From: RPQJ01 sp963707145
Lineage (GTDB): Bacteria; Pseudomonadota; Gammaproteobacteria; Steroidobacterales; Steroidobacteraceae
Reading direction: 5' to 3'
DNA: 64,000 bases
Assembly (NCBI GenBank): GCA_963707145.1
Contig: CAVPOQ010000003.1
Span: forward strand, 310,001-374,000
In this document: positions 34,575 through 42,956 of the stretch, piece by piece
Position numbering within the stretch: the stretch's first letter is position 1
How the letters are laid out: every line of letters starts with the position of its first letter
Notes under the pieces: model-generated
The model's input: only the letters and a program-made list of their open reading frames with translations
What the model was told of the DNA's origin: nothing
Databases searched by the model: none
Position numbers and translations under genes: made by a program

Positions 34575-36389
34575 ATGGCAGCCACTGACCACCTCGCGAA
34601 GTCAGCCCGGCTGCTGGTGTCGATCGCCGTGATCGTCGCGGCCCTCTACGTCGCCAAGGGCGTGCTGGTCCCGATCACGCTCGCGGTGTTGTTGAGCTTT
34701 CTGTTGAGTCCCGTGTGTGACTGGCTCGAGCGGCACTGGCTCGGTCGCGTCCCGGCCGTGATGGTGACGGCACTCGTTGGCTTCACGGCGTTCGGCGGCG
34801 CGACGTGGATGGCCGTGGTTCAAGTGTCGGACCTCGCCCCGAGGATGCCCGAATACGAGACCAATCTGAAGGTGAAGCTGCAGTCGGCGAACGCTTATGT
34901 CAGCGCCACGCTGGGCAGGGTCACGAGAACGGCCCAGGGTATGAGCGAGAACCTGTCGCCCGTCGAACTGGCACAGGCGCCGCAGGGGACCAAGGAATGG
35001 CCCTATGCGGTCCGGATCATTTCATCGCCGGCGAGTCCGCTGCAGGTCTTCGGCAGCGTGTTTGGCACGGTGCTGCAGGTGCTGGGCTCGGTCGGTGTGG
35101 TGATCATTCTCGTGGTGTTCTTCCTGGTCCGTCGGGACGACCTGCGGGATCGGTTCATCCTCCTGGTTGGACAGGGCCAGGTGTCGCTGACGACTCAGAT
35201 GCTGGAGGACGCCGGCACTCGGGTCAGCCGGTATCTCGCGGCGGCATTCCTGGTCAATGCGATCTTCGGCACCGCGGTGGGCGTCGGGCTCTATCTGATC
35301 GGCGTGCCCAACCCGACTCTGTGGGGAATCCTGGCCACGACCCTTCGATTCATTCCCTACCTCGGCCCGTGGCTTGCCGCGGCAATGCCAATTGGCCTGT
35401 CGATGGCCATCTCGGGCGACTGGATGGCGCCGGGCCTGACGATCGGTTTGTTCGTGGTTCTGGAACTCGTCACCAACAACGCCCTCGAACCGTGGCTGTA
35501 TGGCAAGAACACGGGCGTGTCGGCTGTCGCGGTGCTGCTGGCGGCCGTCTTCTGGACCTGGTTGTGGGGAGTGGTGGGACTGCTGCTGGCGACCCCGCTG
35601 ACCGTGTGCCTGCTGGTGGTCGGCAAGCACGTTCCCCAGCTGTCCTTCCTGAACACGCTGCTGGGTGACAAGCCGGTGTTCGAGCCCACGAAGCGGGTCT
35701 ATCAGCGGCTCCTTGCGGGCGATGACGAAGAGGCGGCCGAGCTGCTCGACAAATATTTCGAGCACGCACCGCTCGTCGAGGTCTACGACACGGTGCTGAT
35801 CCCGGCACTGGCCTCAGCCGAAACGCATTGGCGTCGCGGCGAGATCGAGGAGACCCGGCACACGTTCATCCTGCAGACGCTCAAGTCCATGATCCAGGAA
35901 CGAGGTGAGCGCAAGCAGGAACCGCCGCAGCAGGCGGGCAACGAGGACGTGGAGGACGCGGAGACAGGCTCCGGCATTGCCGATCGGGCGGCCCTGCCCG
36001 GCGTCTGCGTCCTCTGTCTGCCGGCTCACGGCGAGGCGGATGAACTGGCCGCGATGATGCTCGCGCAGATCGTGGACATCCGTGGCTGTGTCGTCGAAAC
36101 CGTCCCCGCTGCGGCGATGGGTGCAGCCAGCGAACTGGTCGAGTACGTCGGACAGCGCAAAGCCGATGTGGTCTGCATCTCCGCCGTGCCGCCCGCGGCC
36201 GTCGCGCATGCTCGCCGCCTTCGCATGCGCCTTCGTCGCCGATTTCCGGAGTTGAACCTGGTCGTAGGTCTGTGGAATTCACCCGGCGACCTGAACGAGG
36301 CGAAAGAGCGGCTCGGCTCGGACTTGAAAACGCAAATCGTCGCGACATTGGCGGACGCTCAAGCACAGATCCGCAGGTTCGTGGCGTAA
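34575..36389 (+). CDS. PerM/AI-2E-family transporter fused to a cobalamin-binding-like C-terminal module
   Basis: A 604-residue inner-membrane protein. Residues 1-355 are a PerM/AI-2E exporter-type permease: early helices (LLVSIAVIVAALYVAKGVLV; TLAVLLSFLLSPVCDWLERH), a periplasmic region, then LGSVGVVIILVVFFLVRRDD, TLRFIPYLGPWLAAAMPIGL and a final VGLLLATPLTVCLLVVGKHV. Residues about 370-440 form a helical segment like the B12-binding cap (RVYQRLLAGDDEEAAELLDK; LIPALASAETHWRRGEIEET). Residues about 478-575 resemble the Rossmann B12-binding domain (HGEADELAAMMLAQI; ADVVCISAVPPAAVAHARRL). The position of the cobalt-ligand histidine is Asp489, so classical base-off cobalamin binding is unlikely. 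It is the first gene of a three-gene plus-strand run. Confidence 0.88.
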   Translation: MAATDHLAKSARLLVSIAVIVAALYVAKGVLVPITLAVLLSFLLSPVCDWLERHWLGRVPAVMVTALVGFTAFGGATWMAVVQVSDLAPRMPEYETNLKVKLQSANAYVSATLGRVTRTAQGMSENLSPVELAQAPQGTKEWPYAVRIISSPASPLQVFGSVFGTVLQVLGSVGVVIILVVFFLVRRDDLRDRFILLVGQGQVSLTTQMLEDAGTRVSRYLAAAFLVNAIFGTAVGVGLYLIGVPNPTLWGILATTLRFIPYLGPWLAAAMPIGLSMAISGDWMAPGLTIGLFVVLELVTNNALEPWLYGKNTGVSAVAVLLAAVFWTWLWGVVGLLLATPLTVCLLVVGKHVPQLSFLNTLLGDKPVFEPTKRVYQRLLAGDDEEAAELLDKYFEHAPLVEVYDTVLIPALASAETHWRRGEIEETRHTFILQTLKSMIQERGERKQEPPQQAGNEDVEDAETGSGIADRAALPGVCVLCLPAHGEADELAAMMLAQIVDIRGCVVETVPAAAMGAASELVEYVGQRKADVVCISAVPPAAVAHARRLRMRLRRRFPELNLVVGLWNSPGDLNEAKERLGSDLKTQIVATLADAQAQIRRFVA

Positions 36390-36419
36390 TCGCCCGACAT
36401 CAACGGTACAGAGAGCAAC

Positions 36420-36707
36420 ATGTCCAGCGTCGGCTATCACGAGCCTGTCGAGGAGTTGTCCGATGACACTCGCAACATGCATCGGACGATCGTGTCGTTA
36501 ATGGAGGAACTGGAGGCCGTTGACTGGTACAACCAGCGCGTCGACGCGTGTAGGGACGAGGACCTCAACGCGATCCTCCGGCACAATCGCGACGAAGAGA
36601 AGGAGCACGCCGCCATGGTGCTCGAATGGATTCGACGCAACGATCCTGCATTCTCGAAGCAACTGAAGGACTATCTGTTTACCGAGAAGCCCATCGCACA
36701 CGTATAG
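36420..36707 (+). CDS. Encapsulated-ferritin (EncFtn)-family iron oxidase lacking the cargo-targeting tail
   Basis: A 95-residue two-helix ferritin-like protein closely matching the R. rubrum encapsulated ferritin: TIVSLMEELEAVDWYNQRVD, LRHNRDEEKEHAAMVLEWIR and DYLFTEKPI. The ferroxidase ligands are conserved: Glu30, Glu60 and His63 correspond to R. rubrum Glu32, Glu62 and His65, with Trp36/Tyr37 beside the centre. Characterised members form a ring-shaped decamer and deliver iron into an encapsulin shell through a C-terminal tail. Here the protein stops eight residues after FTE, with no tail. Only 12 bases separate it from the next gene, and no encapsulin is encoded anywhere in the window. 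It may oxidise iron as a free oligomer (inference). Confidence 0.92.
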   Translation: MSSVGYHEPVEELSDDTRNMHRTIVSLMEELEAVDWYNQRVDACRDEDLNAILRHNRDEEKEHAAMVLEWIRRNDPAFSKQLKDYLFTEKPIAHV

Positions 36708-36719
36708 GAATTCGGGTTC

Positions 36720-38006
36720 ATGGCCTGGAACAGGAAAAGAACGATCATTGCGGGGGTGGTGGGCGCGCTGTTCGCCGTGGTCGCGGTCGTGGTGTTCATG
36801 AATTTCGTCACCGCGGAAAAGGAAATCCAGACATCGCTGGAACACCACTACGGCGTTGGCGACCCTCAGTTCCGCCGTGAGCTGGGTACCCTGCTGGGCC
36901 CGCCCATCATCGATGGCAACCGCGTCCACGGCCTGCAGAACGGCGACGAGATTTTCCCGGCCATGCTGGCCGCCATTCGCGACGCCAGGCACACCATCAC
37001 CTTCGAGACCTATATCTACTGGTCGGGCGACATCGGCTGGGACTTCGCCCGGGCACTCGAGGAGCGGGCGCGAGCCGGCGTCAAGGTTCATGTACTACTC
37101 GACTGGCTGGGCAGCCAGAAGATTGAGCAGGCCATGCTCACCGAGATGCGGGCGAGCGGAATCGAGATCGAGCACTACCACCCGCTGCATTGGTACAACC
37201 TGGGGCGCATGAACAACCGTACCCACCGCAAGCTCCTGGTCGTGGATGGCAGGATCGGCTTCACCGGCGGCGTGGGGATCGCCGATCCCTGGGTCGGCGA
37301 CGCTCAGGATGCCGATCACTGGCGAGACTCGCACTACCGGCTGGAGGGTCCGGCCGTCGCCCAGATGCAGGCGGCATTCATGGACAACTGGATCAAGACG
37401 TCCGGAAAGGTGCTGCAGGGCATCGAGTATTTCCCACCGCTGGCGCCGGTCGGAGATGCGCTCGCGCAGGTCTTCACCAGTTCGCCCAGCGGTGGCGGCG
37501 ACAGCATGCAATTGATGTACCTGCTCTCGATCACCGCCGCGGAGCACACGATCGACCTGGCGGCCGCCTATTTCGTTCCGGACGACCTGACACGACGAGC
37601 CATTCGTTCAGCGCTGTCGCGGGGGGTCAAGGTACGCATTATCGTGCCCGGCAAGAAGGTGGACGCCCTGGTCGTGCGCCAGGCCTCGCGCTCCGACTGG
37701 GGCGAACTGCTGCAGGCCGGGGCCGCAATCTACGAATACCAGCCGGCGATGTTTCACTGCAAGGCGATGATCGTCGACTCGCAGCTGGTGTCGGTCGGTT
37801 CGACCAATTTCGACAATCGCTCGTTCCGCCTCAACGAGGAAGCCAATCTCAACGTCTACGACAAGGCGTTCGCGGAACGACTCAAAGACGTTTTCGAGCG
37901 GGACCTGACGCAGTCACGACGCATCACCTACGAATCGTGGAAGAATCGGCCCTGGTACGAAAAAGTGATGGAAAAGCTCTCGTCGTCCATGTCATCCCAG
38001 CTGTAA
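36720..38006 (+). CDS. Phospholipase D-type cardiolipin synthase
   Basis: A 428-residue membrane-anchored enzyme. One N-terminal helix (about residues 9-30, IIAGVVGALFAVVAVVVFMN) precedes two PLD domains with HKD motifs: His169-Lys171-Asp176 (THRKLLVVDGRIGFTGG) and His346-Lys348-Asp353 (HCKAMIVDSQLVSVGSTN). Bacterial enzymes of this type condense phosphatidylglycerol (or PG plus PE) into cardiolipin at the inner membrane. The single anchor makes it closer to ClsB/ClsC-like proteins than to ClsA. It follows the EncFtn gene by 12 bases and is probably cotranscribed with the permease and EncFtn genes. Confidence 0.92.
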   Translation: MAWNRKRTIIAGVVGALFAVVAVVVFMNFVTAEKEIQTSLEHHYGVGDPQFRRELGTLLGPPIIDGNRVHGLQNGDEIFPAMLAAIRDARHTITFETYIYWSGDIGWDFARALEERARAGVKVHVLLDWLGSQKIEQAMLTEMRASGIEIEHYHPLHWYNLGRMNNRTHRKLLVVDGRIGFTGGVGIADPWVGDAQDADHWRDSHYRLEGPAVAQMQAAFMDNWIKTSGKVLQGIEYFPPLAPVGDALAQVFTSSPSGGGDSMQLMYLLSITAAEHTIDLAAAYFVPDDLTRRAIRSALSRGVKVRIIVPGKKVDALVVRQASRSDWGELLQAGAAIYEYQPAMFHCKAMIVDSQLVSVGSTNFDNRSFRLNEEANLNVYDKAFAERLKDVFERDLTQSRRITYESWKNRPWYEKVMEKLSSSMSSQL

Positions 38007-38422
38007 ATCCTCTGTGGGCAGCCGTGGCAGAAGGTTGCGCGGATTCACCGCACCAGCCCGTTGCTCGCGCTCGATGAGCGTGAGAAGAGATCGTGACGCG
38101 TAGGCGGATGCGCGCTCCATGCCGACGCCGGTCGCCGGCCGCCCTCGAACGCGACCGGCCGCACCGCGTTCATTTTTTGGCTATGCAACGACTGCTTCCT
38201 GCGATAACAGCATACGGCCGGTCATGGCCGGTTCCCGCCTTTTGGGATTGAGCCACACAGCGGCCGTTCGTCCCGCGCGGCTTCCTTGTCAGCTCGAGGT
38301 CAACGCCAAAACAGTCCCGCTGCCGTGAAGCGAGGAGAAGGCGATACCGGCGGCGCGGGGTTCCACTGCGGCTGCCCTTCCGGCGCGGCTGATCGGGCCG
38401 ACTTCGCCCCCGCGCTGCCCCG
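38007..38422. other. 416-base gene-poor stretch between cardiolipin synthase and the GGDEF gene
   Basis: No gene is recognised. A GCCGGTCGC / GCGACCGGC inverted repeat (38127-38135 and 38151-38159, 15-base loop) followed 13 bases later by six T (38172-38177) could be a weak terminator for the plus-strand trio. The rest shows no clear structure. Both flanking genes converge on it. Confidence 0.45.
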
Positions 38423-39298
38423 TCAGTCGCGCTCGTCGAGCTGACCGGCCACCGCCCGGTTGCCGCCCTGCGCCTTGGCCGTGGACAGTGCCCGCAGCGC
38501 CGCCTCGAGCAGCGCGTCGAAGCCGACCGAGTGCGGCGCCGTGGACGTCACCACGCCTGCGCTGACCGTCAGGTAGCGGCCGGTGCGCGAGCGCGGGTGC
38601 AGGATAGCGAGAGCGCGCACGCGCTCGACGATGTGCTCTGCGTGCTCCAGCGCCCGGCCCGGCTCCATCGCGACGCCGAGCACGGCGAACTCGTCGTCGG
38701 CGAGCCGCGACACCACGTCGCTGCTGCGCCGCATGGCCGCGGCGACCGTGCGCCCGACCTGCCGCAGCACGTTCTCGGTCGTGCCGCGGCCGAATACCTC
38801 GAGGTAGCCCCGGCAGGCATCGACGTCCACGCGCATCAGCGTCAGCACGCGCCCGTCGCGCTGCGCGACCGACCAGTCGCGTCTCAGCACCTCCATCAGG
38901 TGCTCCGGGGTGCTGAGCCCGCTGGCGCGGTCCACGGCTGCGGCGAGCGCCCCGGGGGCGCTGCGCGGCACCGGGCGGTAATGGAGCGCGAGGCGCGCAT
39001 CGGGCAGCAGCAGCGCCCAGCGCTCGCACTCCACCGTCGTGCCGTCGACGCGTCGCAGGCGCACGCGCTGCCCGACGCCGAGGCTGGTCGCGTTGGGGTC
39101 GGCCGGTGCCTCGCTCTCGATCTCCTCGAGCGCGCGCCCGGACAGCCACTCCTCGGGCCGGCCGAGCAGTCCCGCCAGCGTCGCATTTGCATACACAAGG
39201 CGTGGCGCCTCGCCGCGCCCCGGTGCCTCGACGACGGCGATTCCGTCGAGCGCCTGGCGCAACACCTCGACGAGCAGGGACGGGTCGGGCGGATTCAC
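38423..39298 (-). CDS. PAS-GGDEF protein with degenerate active site (ADDEF)
   Basis: A 291-residue cytoplasmic signalling protein. Residues 1-110 resemble a PAS domain (VLRQALDGIAVVEAPGRGEA; LVYANATLAGLLGRPEEWLSG). Residues about 125-285 form a GGDEF domain (DRASGLSTPEHLMEVLRRD; LLTLM-like RVDVDACRGYLEVFGRG; TVSAGV). The signature that makes c-di-GMP normally reads GGDEF but here is Ala200-Asp201-Asp202-Glu203-Phe204. The second glycine contacts GTP in active enzymes, so activity is doubtful. Start is GTG 39298, 27 bases after nagZ, making it the last gene of the long minus-strand run. Confidence 0.85.
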   Translation of the reverse strand: MNPPDPSLLVEVLRQALDGIAVVEAPGRGEAPRLVYANATLAGLLGRPEEWLSGRALEEIESEAPADPNATSLGVGQRVRLRRVDGTTVECERWALLLPDARLALHYRPVPRSAPGALAAAVDRASGLSTPEHLMEVLRRDWSVAQRDGRVLTLMRVDVDACRGYLEVFGRGTTENVLRQVGRTVAAAMRRSSDVVSRLADDEFAVLGVAMEPGRALEHAEHIVERVRALAILHPRSRTGRYLTVSAGVVTSTAPHSVGFDALLEAALRALSTAKAQGGNRAVAGQLDERD

Positions 39299-39325
39299 GA
39301 GGATGGGCCTCCAGGCCAGAGCAGG

Positions 39326-40369
39326 CTAGGCATCGAGCCTGAGTTGCGGCGCGTCGCGACAGTGGTCCACCGCCGCACGGCACTCGAGCCAGCGCGCGCT
39401 CTGGCGCAGCTCGAAGCGGTCGGGCATGGTCCGTCCGTGCAGCCGCGCGAGCCGTACCTGGCTGAGCGGATCGGACTCTCCGGACAGTTCGTCGAGCACG
39501 GCGAGCACCGCCTCGCGGTCGTTGCACACCGCCAGCAGGTCGCAGCCGGCCGCGAGCGCGCGACGCGCCCGCTCGGGCATGGAGCCCGCGTAGGCCGCGC
39601 CACCCATGCTCAGGTCGTCCGAGAACACCGCGCCCGTGAATCCCAGGTTCCAGCGCAGCTCCTGCTGGATCCAGCGGCGCGAGAAGCCCGCGGGCGCCTC
39701 GTCGACCTCCGGAAAGAGCACGTGGGCCACCATGATCGAGGCGAGCCCGTTGGCGATCAGCCGCCGGTACGGCGCGAGGTCCTCGGCGAGTTCGACGAGC
39801 GGACGACGGTCCACCGGCAGGCTCTTGTGCGAGTCGGCGACCACCGCGCCGTGACCCGGGAAGTGCTTGGCGGTGGCGATCATGCCCGCGCTGCGCATGC
39901 CCTGCATGCAGGACACGGCGAGGGTCGAGACGACTTCTGCGTCGCGGTGGTAGGCACGGTCGCCGATCACCTCGCTCACGCCGTAGTCGAGGTCCACGCA
40001 GGGTGCGAAGCTGATGTCGATGCCGATCGCGCGCAGTTCCGCGGCAAGCAGCCAGCCGCACTGCCAGGCGAGGCGGCGCCCGGCTTCCGGGTCGAGATCC
40101 CAGGCCCGGCCCACGGCGCGCTGCGGCGGCAGCTCCGTGAATCCGCTGCGGAAGCGCTGCACGCGCCCACCCTCGTGGTCCACCGCGACCAGCAGCGGCG
40201 GCTTGCGCACGGCGCGGATCTCGCGCACCAGCGACTCGAGCTGGCCGACGCTCTCGAAGTTGCGCGTGAAGAGGATCACCGAGCCGACCAGCGGATGGGC
40301 CAGCAGGCGGCGGTCCTCCGCCGTGAGTTCGGTGCCGGCCACGTCCACCATCAGCGGTCCGAGCGTCAC
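39326..40369 (-). CDS. nagZ: Beta-N-acetylhexosaminidase NagZ
   Basis: NagZ is a cytoplasmic family-3 glycosidase that removes GlcNAc from anhydromuropeptides during peptidoglycan recycling. The 347-residue protein reads TLGPLMVDVAGTELTAEDRR from GTG 40369, the family N-terminus, then KPPLLVAVDHEGGRVQRFR, the KHFPGHG and DSHKSLPVD loop with the catalytic Asp-His dyad, and VFSDDLSMGGA with the Asp nucleophile. GTG 40369 overlaps the CYTH stop (GTGA) and is favoured over ATG 40351. Confidence 0.96.
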   Translation of the reverse strand: MTLGPLMVDVAGTELTAEDRRLLAHPLVGSVILFTRNFESVGQLESLVREIRAVRKPPLLVAVDHEGGRVQRFRSGFTELPPQRAVGRAWDLDPEAGRRLAWQCGWLLAAELRAIGIDISFAPCVDLDYGVSEVIGDRAYHRDAEVVSTLAVSCMQGMRSAGMIATAKHFPGHGAVVADSHKSLPVDRRPLVELAEDLAPYRRLIANGLASIMVAHVLFPEVDEAPAGFSRRWIQQELRWNLGFTGAVFSDDLSMGGAAYAGSMPERARRALAAGCDLLAVCNDREAVLAVLDELSGESDPLSQVRLARLHGRTMPDRFELRQSARWLECRAAVDHCRDAPQLRLDA

Positions 40370-40857
40370 TTCGCCACGCTCCCGGTCGCGTGCCACGCCC
40401 GCCACGGATGGCGCGCGAGGCTGGTGTTGAGGTAGCGGGAGTCCTCGGTCACCTCGCTGCCGAGCCACGCCGGGCGCTCGAAGCGCTCCGCTTCGGAATC
40501 CAGTTCGATCTCGGCGACGACCAGTCCGGCATTCTCCCCGAGGAACTCGTCCACCTCCCACTCGTGGCCCTCGTGCGGGACCCAGTGGCGCCACTTCTCG
40601 ATGTGGCCGCGGGCGCACATCCGCTCGAGGATCTCGTTCGCCTCCGCGAGCGGGATCTCGTACTCGTATTCGAGCCGGGTGGCACCGCTGACCCGACCCT
40701 TGAGTCCGAGCCACGCGCGCTCGCCACCGGCGCGCACCCGCACAGAGCACAGCTCGCTGCCGGCGACGTAGCCCTGCCGGTACAGCTCGCGGCGGCGCAC
40801 GCCGGAACGCCAGGCGTCGCCATCGACCAGGAACTTGCGTTCGATTTCCAGCGGCAT
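40366..40857 (-). CDS. CYTH-domain protein (triphosphate tunnel metalloenzyme)
   Basis: A 163-residue protein with the N-terminal ExExK signature (Glu4-Ile-Glu6-Arg-Lys8 in EIERKFLV) and the basic and acidic beta-barrel residues of triphosphate tunnel enzymes: AWLGLKGRVSGATRLEYEYE, HEWEVDEFLGENAGLVVAEIEL. Small bacterial members such as the Nitrosomonas enzyme hydrolyse inorganic tripolyphosphate, while others are class IV adenylate cyclases. The short single-domain form suggests triphosphatase activity (inference). It lies between rlmD and nagZ, 3 bases after rlmD. Confidence 0.92.
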   Translation of the reverse strand: MPLEIERKFLVDGDAWRSGVRRRELYRQGYVAGSELCSVRVRAGGERAWLGLKGRVSGATRLEYEYEIPLAEANEILERMCARGHIEKWRHWVPHEGHEWEVDEFLGENAGLVVAEIELDSEAERFERPAWLGSEVTEDSRYLNTSLARHPWRAWHATGSVAK

Positions 40858-40860
40858 CTG

Positions 40861-42171
40861 TCAGCGCTCGAAGACTGCCATGGCCTCGACGTGGGTGGTG
40901 TGCGGGAACATGTCCATCACGCCTGCGGCCGCCAGGCGGAATCCGTGCTCGCGCACGAGGATGCCCGCATCGCGGGCGAGACTGCCCGGGTGGCAGGAAA
41001 TATACACGACCCGTCCGGCGCCGCAGCGGCCCACCAACGGAAGCACCTCGCGGGCGCCGGCCCGCGGCGGGTCGAGCAGCACGCGCTCGTAGTTGCGCAT
41101 CGCCCAGGGCGCGTCGCCGGCGGGTGCGGCGAGGTCCGCGGCCACGAAGGACGCGTTGCCGATCGCCGCGCGGCGCGCGTTGGCCGCCGCGCGGACCAGC
41201 AGGCCGGCGTCGCCGTCGACGCCCGTCACGTGGCCGGCGCGTCGCGCCAGTGGCAACGAAAAATTGCCGAGGCCGCAGAACAGGTCGAGGACGTATTCGC
41301 CGGGCTGCGGATCGAGGCGCTCCACGGCGCGCCGCACCATCGCCTCGTTCAGCACGCCGTTCACCTGGATGAAGTCGGTCGGTTCGAATTCGATCGCGAG
41401 GTCGAAGTCCGGCAGGCGGTAGCCGAGCCGCGCGGGCCCGGGAGTGAGCGGGGCGACCGTGCCAGGCCCGCCGGGCTGCAGGTAGACGCGCACGCCCTGC
41501 GCGCGTTCGAACTCGCGCAGCTGGTCGAGATCGGCGTCCGACGGAGGGTCGAGCACCCGCAGCACGATCGCGCAGCCGTCGTCGGCCGCCGCCAGCTCGG
41601 CCTGCGGCACGCGCGCCGAGATGCCGAGGCGGCCGACGAGGCCGGCCAGCGGGTCCATCAGGCGATCGAGCGGCGGTACCAGGACCCGGCACTCGTGCAG
41701 ATCGGCCACGTACGGCGCAGCGCGTTCGCGGAAGCCCACCAGCACCCGGCCCTTGCGGACCACGTTCTTGATGCCGAGTCGCGCGCGGCGACGGTAGTTC
41801 CACACGGGTCCGGTGAGCGGCTCGAGCAACTCGCCGGGGGAGACGCCTCCGAGCCGCGCGAGGTTCTCGAGGAGCTGCGCCTGCTTGAAGGCGAGCTGTG
41901 CCGCGGGGTCGAGGTGCTGCAGCGCGCAGCCGCCGCAGGTGCCGTAGTGCGGACACGGCGCGGTCACGCGGTCCGGGCTCGCCTCGAGCACCGCCTCGAG
42001 CACCGCCTCGTCGAAACTGCGGTGACGGCGCACGCGCCGCAGCATCACCCGCTCGCCGGGCAACGCGTCGGTCACGAACACGGCCTTGCCGTCGAGGCGC
42101 GCGACGCCGTGGCCCTCGTGGGAGAGGTCCACGATCACGGCCTCCTCGGGGGCCGTGTCGAGGCGCTTCAT
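40861..42171 (-). CDS. rlmD: 23S rRNA m5U1939 methyltransferase RlmD
   Basis: An AdoMet-dependent RNA methyltransferase with a 4Fe-4S cluster. The 436-residue protein has an N-terminal TRAM domain (EEAVIVDLSHEGHGVARLDG), cluster-ligand cysteines in CPHYGTCGGCALQHL plus an upstream-type Cys in LHECRVL, the RlmD-type FIQVNGVLNEAMV, the AdoMet motif VLDLFCGLGNFSLPLA, the DPPRAG motif, the nucleophile Cys in YISCHPG and the catalytic Glu in HVEAMAVFE. ATG 42171 overlaps the stop of the exonuclease gene (ATGA). Confidence 0.96.
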   Translation of the reverse strand: MKRLDTAPEEAVIVDLSHEGHGVARLDGKAVFVTDALPGERVMLRRVRRHRSFDEAVLEAVLEASPDRVTAPCPHYGTCGGCALQHLDPAAQLAFKQAQLLENLARLGGVSPGELLEPLTGPVWNYRRRARLGIKNVVRKGRVLVGFRERAAPYVADLHECRVLVPPLDRLMDPLAGLVGRLGISARVPQAELAAADDGCAIVLRVLDPPSDADLDQLREFERAQGVRVYLQPGGPGTVAPLTPGPARLGYRLPDFDLAIEFEPTDFIQVNGVLNEAMVRRAVERLDPQPGEYVLDLFCGLGNFSLPLARRAGHVTGVDGDAGLLVRAAANARRAAIGNASFVAADLAAPAGDAPWAMRNYERVLLDPPRAGAREVLPLVGRCGAGRVVYISCHPGSLARDAGILVREHGFRLAAAGVMDMFPHTTHVEAMAVFER

Positions 42172-42956
42172 CCGGCCCCGGCCGTCCAGGCCGCGAGGAA
42201 CTCCCCGAGGTGCGGCTTGCCGGCGGCACCGAGCCACGTCCGCACCAGCGCGCACTCGCGCTCGTGCTCCTCGGGCGTCAGGCGCCCGCGCATCAGCTCG
42301 AAGCGCAGGTAGACGAGGTAGGTGTTGATGACGTCCGTCTCGCAGTAGTTGCGGATGTCCTCGATCCGACCCTCGAGGAAAGCGTCCCACACGAGTTCGC
42401 CCGACATCCCGAGCTTGCCCGGCAGCCCGAGGAGCTGCGCCATCTTGTCGAGGCCGACGCGGCCGCGGCCCTGGAACCCCGACAGGACGTCCATCAGGTC
42501 CACGTGACGCCAGTGGAAGCGGCTGATGTAGTTGTTCCAGCGGAACGACTGGTCCTCCTCGCCCATCTCCCAGTAGCGGTGCGCCTGCACGCCGTGGCGC
42601 AGCGCGCGGTAGTGCAGCACCGGCAGGTCGAAGCCGCTGCCGTTCCAGCTCACGAGCGTCGGGCTGAAGCGCTCGATGCCTTCGAAGAAGCGGCGCACGA
42701 GTTCGGCCTCGGGCGCGTCGGGTTCACCGAGGCTCCAGGCCTTGAACCCGTCGCGCGTGCGCATCGCGACCGAGATCGCCACCACCCGGTGCTGCTCGAG
42801 CGAGAGAAACTCCGACCCCGTCTGCTCGCGCTGCCGGGTCTGCATGACGTAGCCCACCTGCTTGTCGGTGAGCCCCTCGAGGCCGTGCAGCCGGCGGCCG
42901 AACTCGACGTCGGGCACGGTCTCGATGTCGAAGGCGAACACGTTGCTGATGGTCAC
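42168..42956 (-). CDS. Predicted 3'-5' exonuclease of the PolB exonuclease-like family
   Basis: A 262-residue RNase H-fold nuclease (DNA_pol_B_exo2 type, PF10108). The DEDD motifs are visible: FAFDIETVPD (Asp and Glu), LVSWNGSGFDLPVL, the block HVDLMDVLSG, and CETDVINTYLVYLR with the last Asp. The family is named from homology to the proofreading domain of B-family polymerases; its cellular substrate is unknown. Start is GTG 42956, which overlaps the acpS stop (GTGA) and gives TISNVFAFDIETVPD. It is coupled to rlmD downstream. Confidence 0.9.
   Translation of the reverse strand: MTISNVFAFDIETVPDVEFGRRLHGLEGLTDKQVGYVMQTRQREQTGSEFLSLEQHRVVAISVAMRTRDGFKAWSLGEPDAPEAELVRRFFEGIERFSPTLVSWNGSGFDLPVLHYRALRHGVQAHRYWEMGEEDQSFRWNNYISRFHWRHVDLMDVLSGFQGRGRVGLDKMAQLLGLPGKLGMSGELVWDAFLEGRIEDIRNYCETDVINTYLVYLRFELMRGRLTPEEHERECALVRTWLGAAGKPHLGEFLAAWTAGAG

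Noticed and set aside
38127..38177. Definite terminator after the cardiolipin synthase gene
   Set aside because: The stem is good but the loop is 15 bases and the T run starts 13 bases after it; kept only as a weak possibility.
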